A stretch of DNA of 13,544 bases from an uncultured Lachnospiraceae bacterium (GTDB lineage Bacteria > Bacillota > Clostridia > Lachnospirales > Lachnospiraceae): assembly GCA_902783295.1 (NCBI GenBank), contig CACZQT010000170.1, positions 1 to 13,544 of the forward strand, written 5' to 3'. The notes under the pieces are model-generated. The model saw nothing but the letters and a program-made list of their open reading frames with translations. It did not search any database and was not told the origin of the DNA. Position numbers and translations under genes: made by a program. This document shows, in pieces, positions 5,712 to 12,293 of this stretch (position 1 is the stretch's first letter; each line of letters starts with the position of its first letter).

Positions 5712-7618
5712 TACAGCATTTTCCTGTTGCTGCGGTCATGCTCTTGTTCCTGGCCGCGTTCCTGGTAGAAATCTTCGGTTCGAAAAATGCTGTCGTCCGG
5801 AACGTTATTGCCCTGGAGGCAGCTACGATTTCCGCGGTGCTGATTTTCGCGCTGGTAAAGCCCATTCTGATTGACGGACAGGTTATTTCCTACTGGATGG
5901 GCAACTGGGCACCGGTTTCCGGTTATGCCATCGGTATCGGGTATGAGATAGATGCGCTGAACCTGTTTTTCGCGCTGCTGGTATGTGCCACTTTCTGGCT
6001 GTCCTGCGTCTATTCCATCGCCTATATGAAAAACGACCGGCACCTCGGTCATTACTACACTCTGTTCCTGATGCTTTCCGGTTCTGTTCTGGGCCTGGTT
6101 CTGACAGGGGACGTCTTCAATATGTTCGTCATGATCGAGATCATGACCTTCGCTTCCGTAGCCCTGACAGCTTTCCGGAATGATTCGGATTTTGCCCTGG
6201 AAGCCGGTTTCAAATATCTGGTCATCGGCTCCATCGGTTCTTCCATGACACTGGCAGGCGTAGCTCTGCTGTATGGTCAGTGCCATACGCTGAATATGGC
6301 GCAGATTTCCGCGATTCTGGCGGGACGTATGACCCCTACCAGCATTATGGCTCTGGGCCTCATTATCGCGGGCTTCGGCGTGAAGAGCTACATTGTTCCT
6401 TTCCATACACCGGCGGCAGATGCCTATACCACAGCCCCTACCTCTATTTCCATGGTCTTTTCCGGTATGGTAAACAAGGCTGGCGTGTACGGCATGATCC
6501 GTATGGTCTATGTGGTATTCCGTGCTATGGATAAGAGCAGCGTGCAGATGCTGCTGGTGCTTTTCGGGGCCGCGACCATGTTTATCGGCGTGACGATGGC
6601 TCTGACCCAGCATGATTTCAAGCGCCTGCTGGCATTCCACAGTATTTCCCAGATCGGTTACGTGATTACTGCCATCGGCCTGGGCAGTGCCCTGGGTCTG
6701 ACCGGCGGTCTGTTCCATGCGATGAACCATACCCTGTTCAAGGGTCTGCTGTTCCTGACAGCAGGTGCTGTCCTGTATGCGACAGGAACCACGAACCTGG
6801 ACAAGGTCGGCGGTCTTTCGAAGAAGATGCCGGTCACGGCAGCCTGCTTCCTGGTTGGTGCGTTCTCCATCTCGGGTCTGCCGCCTTTCAACGGATTTGC
6901 TTCCAAATGGATGGTTTACCAGGCTCTTTATACCCGCGCCATGGAATCCGGCAATTTCGTTTACGCACTGGTTACTGTTGTAGCCCTGATCGTATCCGTT
7001 ATGACTCTGGCATCCTTCATCAAGGTGACACAGTCCGCTTTCTTCGGACAGTGCCCGGCTGAGCTGAAGGACACCAAAGAAGTTCCTTTCTCCATGCAGC
7101 TTCCCATGATCATCATGGCTGTACTCTGCGTGGCTGCCGGTATCTTCTATAAGGCAGTGGATAAGTTCCTGCTGAACCCCGCTGTAAATGCTTCCTTTAA
7201 TGTCACGAAATACGTGGACTCCATGATCGGAGAAGGAACGGCTGCAGCAGCCGGTCTGGAAAACATTCTGGTGAACCCGGTGGAATTCTCCTTCTGGAAC
7301 CCGCTGGTATGGCTCGTGCTTTTCGTGATTGTTTTTGCGGCAATCGCTCTGGTTATTCTGTACGGGAACTTTGCCCGCGGTAAGGTTCTGGAACCCGATA
7401 CAGCCAATGATGCCAAGTATGCGACCTTCTTCTCCGGCGAACAGGAAGAATTCTCCCAGGTGGCCGGCTCCGACCTGTTCTGGGGCTTCAAGAAGGACTG
7501 GAAGGGTTACTACAAGGTACTGGTGGGCCTGCACAACGGCAATGTCAATGACTACAGCACCATGGCGATTATCGCGGCAGCGGTGATCGTGCTGTGCATG
7601 TTCATCTTTATGCGCTAA
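5708..7618 (+). CDS. mbhH: MrpD-like antiporter subunit (MbhH) with fused MbhI-like C-terminus
   Basis: This 636-residue membrane protein is the main proton/ion-pumping subunit, homologous to MrpD, MbhH and NuoL/M/N. Residues 1 to about 490 form the 14-helix antiporter core. Key residues are visible: Glu144 (VMIEIM, TM5), Lys226 (GFGVKSYIVPFH, TM7), Lys257 (MVNKAGVYG, TM8), Lys345 (NHTLFKGLLFL) and Lys400 (GFASKWMVYQAL, TM12). Residues ~527-636 are extra compared with P. furiosus MbhH (about 510 residues): one helix (533-552), a polar, probably largely helical linker (553-610), and a final helix (616-634). That layout resembles the separate small subunit MbhI, which carries the lateral helix, and no mbhI gene exists elsewhere in this operon, so a fusion is inferred. 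NuoH-like mbhM follows 12 bases downstream with its own GGAGGG site. Confidence 0.92.
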   Translation: MIQHFPVAAVMLLFLAAFLVEIFGSKNAVVRNVIALEAATISAVLIFALVKPILIDGQVISYWMGNWAPVSGYAIGIGYEIDALNLFFALLVCATFWLSCVYSIAYMKNDRHLGHYYTLFLMLSGSVLGLVLTGDVFNMFVMIEIMTFASVALTAFRNDSDFALEAGFKYLVIGSIGSSMTLAGVALLYGQCHTLNMAQISAILAGRMTPTSIMALGLIIAGFGVKSYIVPFHTPAADAYTTAPTSISMVFSGMVNKAGVYGMIRMVYVVFRAMDKSSVQMLLVLFGAATMFIGVTMALTQHDFKRLLAFHSISQIGYVITAIGLGSALGLTGGLFHAMNHTLFKGLLFLTAGAVLYATGTTNLDKVGGLSKKMPVTAACFLVGAFSISGLPPFNGFASKWMVYQALYTRAMESGNFVYALVTVVALIVSVMTLASFIKVTQSAFFGQCPAELKDTKEVPFSMQLPMIIMAVLCVAAGIFYKAVDKFLLNPAVNASFNVTKYVDSMIGEGTAAAAGLENILVNPVEFSFWNPLVWLVLFVIVFAAIALVILYGNFARGKVLEPDTANDAKYATFFSGEQEEFSQVAGSDLFWGFKKDWKGYYKVLVGLHNGNVNDYSTMAIIAAAVIVLCMFIFMR

Positions 7619-7630
7619 GGAGGGTCCAAA

Positions 7631-8584
7631 ATGTTTAATATTCTTTGGAGTTTATTCTACGTACTGATCTTCCCCGGCGCTCTGTTTACTGTGGCTGTAG
7701 GCCTGCTGCTGGCCGGTATCGACCGTAAGGTAGTAGCCCGCATGCAGCACCGTATCGGCCCGCCGATCCGGCAGCCCCTGTATGATTTCCTGAAACTTAT
7801 CGGGAAGGAGACTATCATCCCTAAGGCCGCCAATAAGCTGGCTTTCCTGGGCGCTCCCTTCGTGGGTTTTGTAAGCCTTGCGCTGATCATGCTGTTTATC
7901 CCGATCTTCGGGTTTACAGCTTTCTCTACCAGCGCGGATATGATCGTTATCCTGTATCTGATCACCATTCCCGGTGTAGCCCTGATCGTGGGCGGTTCTT
8001 CTTCCGGTTCCCCGTATGCCGGCATCGGTATCTCCCGTGAGATGGTTACGATGATGGCGTACGAACTGCCCTTCGTGCTGGTTCTGCTGACGGTGGCCAA
8101 AAAAGCCGGCGGCGTGTCTCTGGCTTTCTCCATGGATGCCATTGCGAACTGGCAGGCGGCCAACGGAAGCATGCTTTTCCAGTGGGCTATGATCCCTGCT
8201 GCCATTGCCATGCTTCTGGTCATTCCTGCAGAAGTAGGGACCCAGCCTTTTGATGTGGCAGAAGCCGAAACGGAAATCTGCGAAGGCCCGCTGGTCGAGT
8301 ACAGCGGCGCTCCCCTTGGCCTGTTCAAACTGAATTCGGCCATGAAGATGTTTGTGATGTCCGCCCTGTTTGTCTCCCTGTTCCTGGGAGGCATCCGCAC
8401 CGGCTTCATCCTGATCGATGCCATTATCTTCGTCGTCCTCTGCATTATCGTGACGGTTCTCTGCATGTCTACGATTCACGCCATTTCGGCACGTCTGAAG
8501 ATCGAGCATCTGTTCAAATTCTACTGGACCTTTGTGGCGGGTCTGGCTATGGCCAGCCTGATCCTGGTCTGGTGCGGCCTGTAA
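7631..8584 (+). CDS. mbhM: NuoH-like membrane anchor subunit (MbhM)
   Basis: This 317-residue protein with about eight membrane helices is the NuoH/EchB/MbhM homologue, which anchors the peripheral hydrogenase arm and relays the redox signal to the pumping subunits. Diagnostic stretches are DRKVVARMQHRIGPP (31-45) with QPLYDFLKLIGKE (48-60), and the acidic loop GTQPFDVAEAETEICEGP (203-220) followed by LVEYSG. In complex I this region forms the quinone cavity; in Mbh-type enzymes no quinone is used and the acidic residues take part in proton coupling. It starts at ATG 7631 with GGAGGG at 7619-7624 and is the link between the Mrp block and the last two hydrogenase genes. Confidence 0.93.
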   Translation: MFNILWSLFYVLIFPGALFTVAVGLLLAGIDRKVVARMQHRIGPPIRQPLYDFLKLIGKETIIPKAANKLAFLGAPFVGFVSLALIMLFIPIFGFTAFSTSADMIVILYLITIPGVALIVGGSSSGSPYAGIGISREMVTMMAYELPFVLVLLTVAKKAGGVSLAFSMDAIANWQAANGSMLFQWAMIPAAIAMLLVIPAEVGTQPFDVAEAETEICEGPLVEYSGAPLGLFKLNSAMKMFVMSALFVSLFLGGIRTGFILIDAIIFVVLCIIVTVLCMSTIHAISARLKIEHLFKFYWTFVAGLAMASLILVWCGL

Positions 8585-8600
8585 GGAGAAAGGAGAGGAC

Positions 8601-9047
8601 ATGTTAAAAGAATTACTGAATAAAAGCTCAATGAAATCTCCCTGGATTTACCACATCAATTCCGGCTCCTGCAACGGCTGCGATATTGAACTGGTAGCCG
8701 TACTGACACCCCGGTACGATGCGGAACGCTTCGGCTTTAAGCTGACGGGTACACCCCGGCATGCGGATATCGTCGTAGTGTCCGGGCCGATTACCTCCCA
8801 GTCTAAAGAGAGACTGGTCCGTACCCTGGCACAGGTTCCGGAACCGAAGTGTGTGGTTTCCCTGGGGTCCTGCCCGAAATCCGGCAACGTCTTCAAGGGC
8901 AGCTATTCCGTGGAAGCGCCTCTGGACAATTATGTGCACGTAGATGTTTCCGTGGCCGGCTGCACGCCGAAGCCGGAAGCCATTATGGAGGGGCTGTATA
9001 AAGCGGCTCAGATCCTGCAAGAGAAGAGGGAGGCGATGAACAAATGA
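8601..9047 (+). CDS. mbhJ: [NiFe]-hydrogenase small subunit, NuoB-like (MbhJ)
   Basis: This 148-residue protein is the small subunit, which carries the proximal [4Fe-4S] cluster that passes electrons to the NiFe site. The expected ligands are Cys24 and Cys27 (SCNGCDIE), Cys91 (GSCPKSG) and Cys121 (AGCTPKPE). The CxxC pair at the N-terminus is the group 4 hydrogenase form; complex I NuoB has adjacent cysteines. The last motif reads GCTPKP instead of the usual GCPP(R/K)P, a conservative departure. It is short, as in Ech and Mbh, without the large N-terminal flavodoxin-like extension seen in uptake hydrogenases. Start ATG 8601 has GGAGA sites at 8584-8597. The stop overlaps mbhN by ATGA, so the two Fe-S proteins are translated as a pair. 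Confidence 0.93.
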   Translation: MLKELLNKSSMKSPWIYHINSGSCNGCDIELVAVLTPRYDAERFGFKLTGTPRHADIVVVSGPITSQSKERLVRTLAQVPEPKCVVSLGSCPKSGNVFKGSYSVEAPLDNYVHVDVSVAGCTPKPEAIMEGLYKAAQILQEKREAMNK

Positions 9048-9601
9048 TGCTTCCGTTTCTGAAAAAGGCTGTTTATAATGCCTTTACCAAACCCAGCACC
9101 GAAGCCTTCCCCTGCCCTGAAGCCGAAGGGCTGGGTGAATACCGCGGCAGGATCGCCTTCAACCAGGATTCCTGTGTGGACTGTGGAATGTGCATCAAAG
9201 TCTGTGCGCCGATGGCTATCACACGTACCGAGGAAAAGGTGGAAGGCGGAAAGAACGTTACCCGTACCTTTGATCTGACCTCCTGCACGTTCTGCGGAAC
9301 CTGTGCGGATTTCTGTGAGGAAGGCTCCATCAAGATGACCACGGATTACCACATGGTAGCCACTGATCCCAAGGATCTTCTGGTTTCCGGCGTGACCTTC
9401 CGTGAGGACAAGGGTACTCTGACCTGCGACCTGTCCGGCTGTATTTTCTGCGGACTCTGCATGCGCAACTGCCCGGAAGGCGCCCTGGCCGTGGACCGCA
9501 AGGCAAAGACCTGGGTACTGGACGAAGCAAAGTGCATCCAGTGCGGCAAGTGTATCGGCAAGTGCCCGAAGAAGGTTCTGAGCTTCGGACCCGTGAAATA
9601 A
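9044..9601 (+). CDS. mbhN: Ferredoxin-like NuoI-type subunit with four [4Fe-4S] motifs (MbhN-like)
   Basis: This 185-residue iron-sulfur protein is the electron-entry subunit. Residues 24-104 match the NuoI/EchF/MbhN family, with motifs CVDCGMCIKVC (44-54) and CTFCGTCADFC (81-91) for the two clusters that normally feed the proximal cluster. Unusually, a second ferredoxin module follows: CIFCGLCMRNC (133-143) and CIQCGKCIGKC (164-174). Sixteen motif cysteines predict four [4Fe-4S] clusters; Cys24 and Cys128 are extra. MbhN and EchF carry two motifs only. The tail module may be a fused ferredoxin that extends the wire or gives a second docking site for soluble ferredoxin (inferred). It is the last gene of the operon, and a stem-loop follows 24 bases after the stop. 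Confidence 0.93.
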   Translation: MMLPFLKKAVYNAFTKPSTEAFPCPEAEGLGEYRGRIAFNQDSCVDCGMCIKVCAPMAITRTEEKVEGGKNVTRTFDLTSCTFCGTCADFCEEGSIKMTTDYHMVATDPKDLLVSGVTFREDKGTLTCDLSGCIFCGLCMRNCPEGALAVDRKAKTWVLDEAKCIQCGKCIGKCPKKVLSFGPVK

Positions 9602-9624
9602 AACCTGTTCATTATGTAAACCTG

Positions 9625-9660
9625 GAAGCTGCCTGGCCTTACCGCCGGGCGGCTTCTTTC
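9625..9660 (+). terminator. Stem-loop terminator after the hydrogenase operon
   Basis: The arms 9625-9637 and 9644-9656 form an uninterrupted 13-pair stem (two G-U pairs) closed by the loop CTTACC. It is followed by TTTC, a short and imperfect U-tract. The position, directly after the last hydrogenase gene, favours transcription termination, perhaps partial or assisted. Confidence 0.65.
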
Positions 9661-9820
9661 ACAGAACAGGAAATTCTGTCGAACTTCCCTGTTCAGCAGA
9701 TCGTAAAGCGCACGTGTGCGGTACGGAAGGTGCCATTCAGCTCCGGCTTTCGCCTCGCCGCACACAGCGCGCAAGGCTCGCAGGCGAGTCTTGAACGGAA
9801 TGTGTAACTGTGTTTTATAA

Positions 9821-9826
9821 AGGAGG
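9821..9826 (+). promoter_or_regulatory. Ribosome binding site of the secreted protein gene
   Basis: AGGAGG lies 4 bases before ATG 9831 and 10 before ATG 9837. It rules out the upstream in-frame GTG at 9810, whose codons include the site itself. Confidence 0.75.
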
Positions 9827-9830
9827 AGTT

Positions 9831-12215
9831 ATGAACATGAAAAAATGGCTGTGCATTCTTCTCTGCTCTCTGCTGGCTTTCTTTCCGGCCATGGAATCCC
9901 GGGCGGATGCCGTGAAGGGGGAGACAACAGCTGAGACCCGGCCGGCAGGTACAGAGCCTGCAGAGACCGGGACGCCGGACCTTCTTCAGCCCGGCGAGAT
10001 CTTTTCGAATATCTGGGGAGAACTGTTAGAGGGAATTGCGCAAGAATATGAAGAAATGCTGGAAGGAATCCGGTTCTCCCGTGAACTGCGGCAGCCTGTT
10101 TCCTGGAGGCTGTCGCTGGAACCTGACGCCCTGAAGCTGCTGGATTTTGCGTCTCAGACCCTGGCGCAGACGGATATCAGCTGGATCTGGGAAGCAGGGA
10201 TTGACCTGATTCCTTCCGTACAGGATCTCCCTGCAGGGACTTACGCTTACGGCTATACAACTCCGAATGTATCCTCGAAAGAAATCTGCGTACCGGGGAT
10301 AACCGCCCTGCTGCACATCAACGGACAGGAAATTGCATCCGCAGATGCCTGGCTGGACATGAATCTCGGCGCGGTCTATGCACGCTTTCCGGGACTGGTC
10401 AGCGGAACCCTGATAAACCCGAATCTTTTCCGGGGAGGAAATTCGTCCAGGCAGATGCTGGAGTATTACGGAGCAATGAGCCGGCTGGGAGACCTTCTCC
10501 CCACTGCTGAACTGGTCCGGGAAATTCTTGAGGTCCCGGCTGGGCTGAGTGAGAAATATGTACCGGTTTCTGTGGAAAAAGGCCGCCTGACAGCCGGCAG
10601 CGTTTCACAGGACTGTGTGATCTATACCGGGGATATTTCCCTGCAGGATGTAGCCGGCCTTCTGGATGTACTCTGGGAAAAAGCTGAGACGGACCCGGAG
10701 TTCAGGGAAGCGCTTGCGGATTATATTGATAATTCGCTGTGGAGAGCTTATCAGGAGAATATGGGAGTACAGCTTCTTGTAGAGGATACGGCACGAAACA
10801 TCTTCGGCCTTCCGAATCTCGGAATGTGGCTGAACCGGTCTTTCCTGGAAATGGCTGTAGAATCCGGAGAATGGGAGTACCTGAGGGAAGATCTGGACCC
10901 CAGGAACGCTGCCGAATCTGAAACCGAAGAGGCAGAAACGGCCGGGGAAATGCCGGCGGAGACTTCAGAAGCAGCTGCAGAGACAACGGTAGAAGAGACC
11001 GAAGCGGCAGAACCGGAGTTTACATACAAGGATCTTGAGATTGAACCGGGTGTGGCATATTCACCGGAAATACTGGCCGGGATGAACAGCAAAATGTACA
11101 GCCTTCTGTTCAAAGGATATATGAACCGGGAAATCGGCCTGACCAGGGAATTCCTGCCTTCAGAAGTGGTTTTCCGTTACCTGGATCAGATTGCAGATTC
11201 GGTGGAAAGCAGCATCGCACAGCTGAAAGAATCGGTTCCTCCCGGAGTGAGCGGACGTCTGGGCTTTTCGTTTGATGAAGATGAGAATCTGATCGGAGTT
11301 TCCCTGGATGCTTCTGTGTTCGGACAGCAGATGCCGCTGTTCAGTGCCGGAGCAGCATACGATGACCAGAATGTCGGTCTGGTTCTTACCGTCGGAGGCG
11401 AGGAAAACGCGCAGGCACTCCTCGAGTTTCTGAGAGATCCTGTGACAGACGAAATGACCATCCATCTCCTGGCCTTTGAGAATGAAAACCTCCATGCCTC
11501 AGCAGAAGGATCCCTGTCTTTCTCTCTCACAGATGATCAGATAACGATGGATTTCGAGGTAAAACAGGAAGAAGGGACCATCCTGCTTCTGGAAGGGCTC
11601 ATTGACAGTGCGGAAGGATCCGCAGATATAAAACTGCATATCCCTGAAACGGACAGCATTGAAAACAGGATTACATTCTCAGGCAGCCATGATTCGGAAA
11701 TGCAGCACGGAAGTTATGTTCTGCGTACGGAAAGAATCCGGCGCGGAGCGAATCAGAATACAGCACTTTATCCCGATATGGTACAGCAGATATCTCCGGA
11801 TATTCTTATTGAAACGGATGGACTGGGTTTTGGCTCTCTGCTGCTTCCGCAGGGAAGTATAAGCATAGGACTTGGAAACTGGGCGGAGAATCCGATTCCG
11901 GAAGGTATGAAACTGGTTCTGAACGTGACAGACGGAAAGCTGCAGATTGCGGATGACAGTGCCGTTTATCTTTCACTCGAAGCGGTGAGATCTGAATATG
12001 TCAGTACGGAGGAAGCCGCTGCGAGAATCCGGAAACATGTGTCAGAGATGAAGAACAATTACAGTTACCGGTCACAGCTTGGCAGCAACTGGAATCCGCT
12101 GGTTGTGATCAACCGGCTGCTGCAGGCGGGCATGCCCACAGATCAGCTGAAAAACCTCAACCTGAACTGGGACAGTTTCAATGACATTCTCAGAAGCCTG
12201 GGGATTTATTTCTAA
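9831..12215 (+). CDS. Secreted two-domain protein of unknown function
   Basis: I do not recognise this 794-residue protein. It has a clear Sec signal peptide: Lys4-Lys5, a hydrophobic core from about 6 to 20, and probable cleavage after an Ala near residues 25-27 (SRADA). There is no lipobox cysteine at the right place. A Thr/Glu/Pro-rich linker (about 29-52) leads to a first domain (about 53-355). A second low-complexity linker rich in Glu, Thr and Ala (357-397) leads to a second domain (398-794). That domain looks beta-rich, with repeated strand-like runs such as GRLGFSFDEDENLIGVSLDA (475-494) and SLSFSLTDDQITMDFEV (561-577). No membrane helix, sortase signal or wall-binding repeat is visible at the C-terminus, so it is probably released or loosely held. 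Start 9831 is chosen by the AGGAGG site; 9837 is possible. It is separated from the hydrogenase operon by a terminator-like stem. Confidence 0.75.
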   Translation: MNMKKWLCILLCSLLAFFPAMESRADAVKGETTAETRPAGTEPAETGTPDLLQPGEIFSNIWGELLEGIAQEYEEMLEGIRFSRELRQPVSWRLSLEPDALKLLDFASQTLAQTDISWIWEAGIDLIPSVQDLPAGTYAYGYTTPNVSSKEICVPGITALLHINGQEIASADAWLDMNLGAVYARFPGLVSGTLINPNLFRGGNSSRQMLEYYGAMSRLGDLLPTAELVREILEVPAGLSEKYVPVSVEKGRLTAGSVSQDCVIYTGDISLQDVAGLLDVLWEKAETDPEFREALADYIDNSLWRAYQENMGVQLLVEDTARNIFGLPNLGMWLNRSFLEMAVESGEWEYLREDLDPRNAAESETEEAETAGEMPAETSEAAAETTVEETEAAEPEFTYKDLEIEPGVAYSPEILAGMNSKMYSLLFKGYMNREIGLTREFLPSEVVFRYLDQIADSVESSIAQLKESVPPGVSGRLGFSFDEDENLIGVSLDASVFGQQMPLFSAGAAYDDQNVGLVLTVGGEENAQALLEFLRDPVTDEMTIHLLAFENENLHASAEGSLSFSLTDDQITMDFEVKQEEGTILLLEGLIDSAEGSADIKLHIPETDSIENRITFSGSHDSEMQHGSYVLRTERIRRGANQNTALYPDMVQQISPDILIETDGLGFGSLLLPQGSISIGLGNWAENPIPEGMKLVLNVTDGKLQIADDSAVYLSLEAVRSEYVSTEEAAARIRKHVSEMKNNYSYRSQLGSNWNPLVVINRLLQAGMPTDQLKNLNLNWDSFNDILRSLGIYF

Positions 12216-12219
12216 GGAT

Positions 12220-12259
12220 GATTATCCCGGACGGAGCTGATTCTTCGTCCGGGATAATT
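12220..12259 (+). terminator. Strong hairpin after the secreted-protein gene
   Basis: ATTATCCCGGACG (12221-12233) pairs perfectly with 12246-12258. The stem extends inward by a G-U, an A-U and a G-C pair to a six-base loop (12237-12242). It starts 5 bases after the stop codon, where a terminator is expected, but ATTGCC rather than a U-run follows. It may act as a weak or factor-assisted terminator, or as a 3'-end stabiliser ahead of the kinase gene. Confidence 0.55.
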
Positions 12260-12293
12260 GCCCGCGAATGATTGAAACAGGAGGCAAAGAGCC

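Larger units (their letters stand above)
9602..9830 (+). other. Highly structured intergenic region
   Basis: These 229 bases hold no convincing gene. Besides the terminator-like stem they contain GAACAGG (9664-9670), able to pair either upstream with CCTGTTC (9604-9610) or downstream with CCTGTTC (9688-9694). They also contain a perfect 8-base pair of arms, GTGTGCGG (9714-9721) with CCGCACAC (9758-9765), and a tight hairpin, AAGGCTCGC (9773-9781) with GCGAGTCTT (9784-9792, one G-U pair). The concentration of arms suggests a structured RNA leader for the downstream gene or an extragenic repeat element. No known riboswitch or T-box feature is recognised. Confidence 0.5.

Noticed and set aside
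5525..7534. A 669-codon open frame on the - strand opposite mbhH.
   Set aside because: Composition is His/Gln/Gly-rich with no hydrophobic or domain pattern, while the + strand encodes a clear MrpD-type protein with all conserved lysines.
1057..9601. Reading the operon as respiratory complex I or as a simple Mrp Na+/H+ antiporter.
   Set aside because: The NuoD-like subunit has both CxxC nickel motifs and the small subunit has CxxC, features of hydrogenases, and there is no NuoE/F/G module; a plain Mrp operon would lack the hydrogenase subunits and would have a full-length MrpA.
9532..9807. A 91-codon + strand frame across the end of mbhN and the intergenic region.
   Set aside because: It starts inside the fourth Fe-S motif of mbhN in another frame, has no ribosome binding site and runs through hairpin arms.
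9791..9819. TTGAAC and TTTATA with 17-base spacing as a promoter for the secreted-protein gene.
   Set aside because: Transcription would start within the ribosome binding site, leaving no room for a translatable leader; the AT-rich stretch is more simply part of the ribosome binding region.
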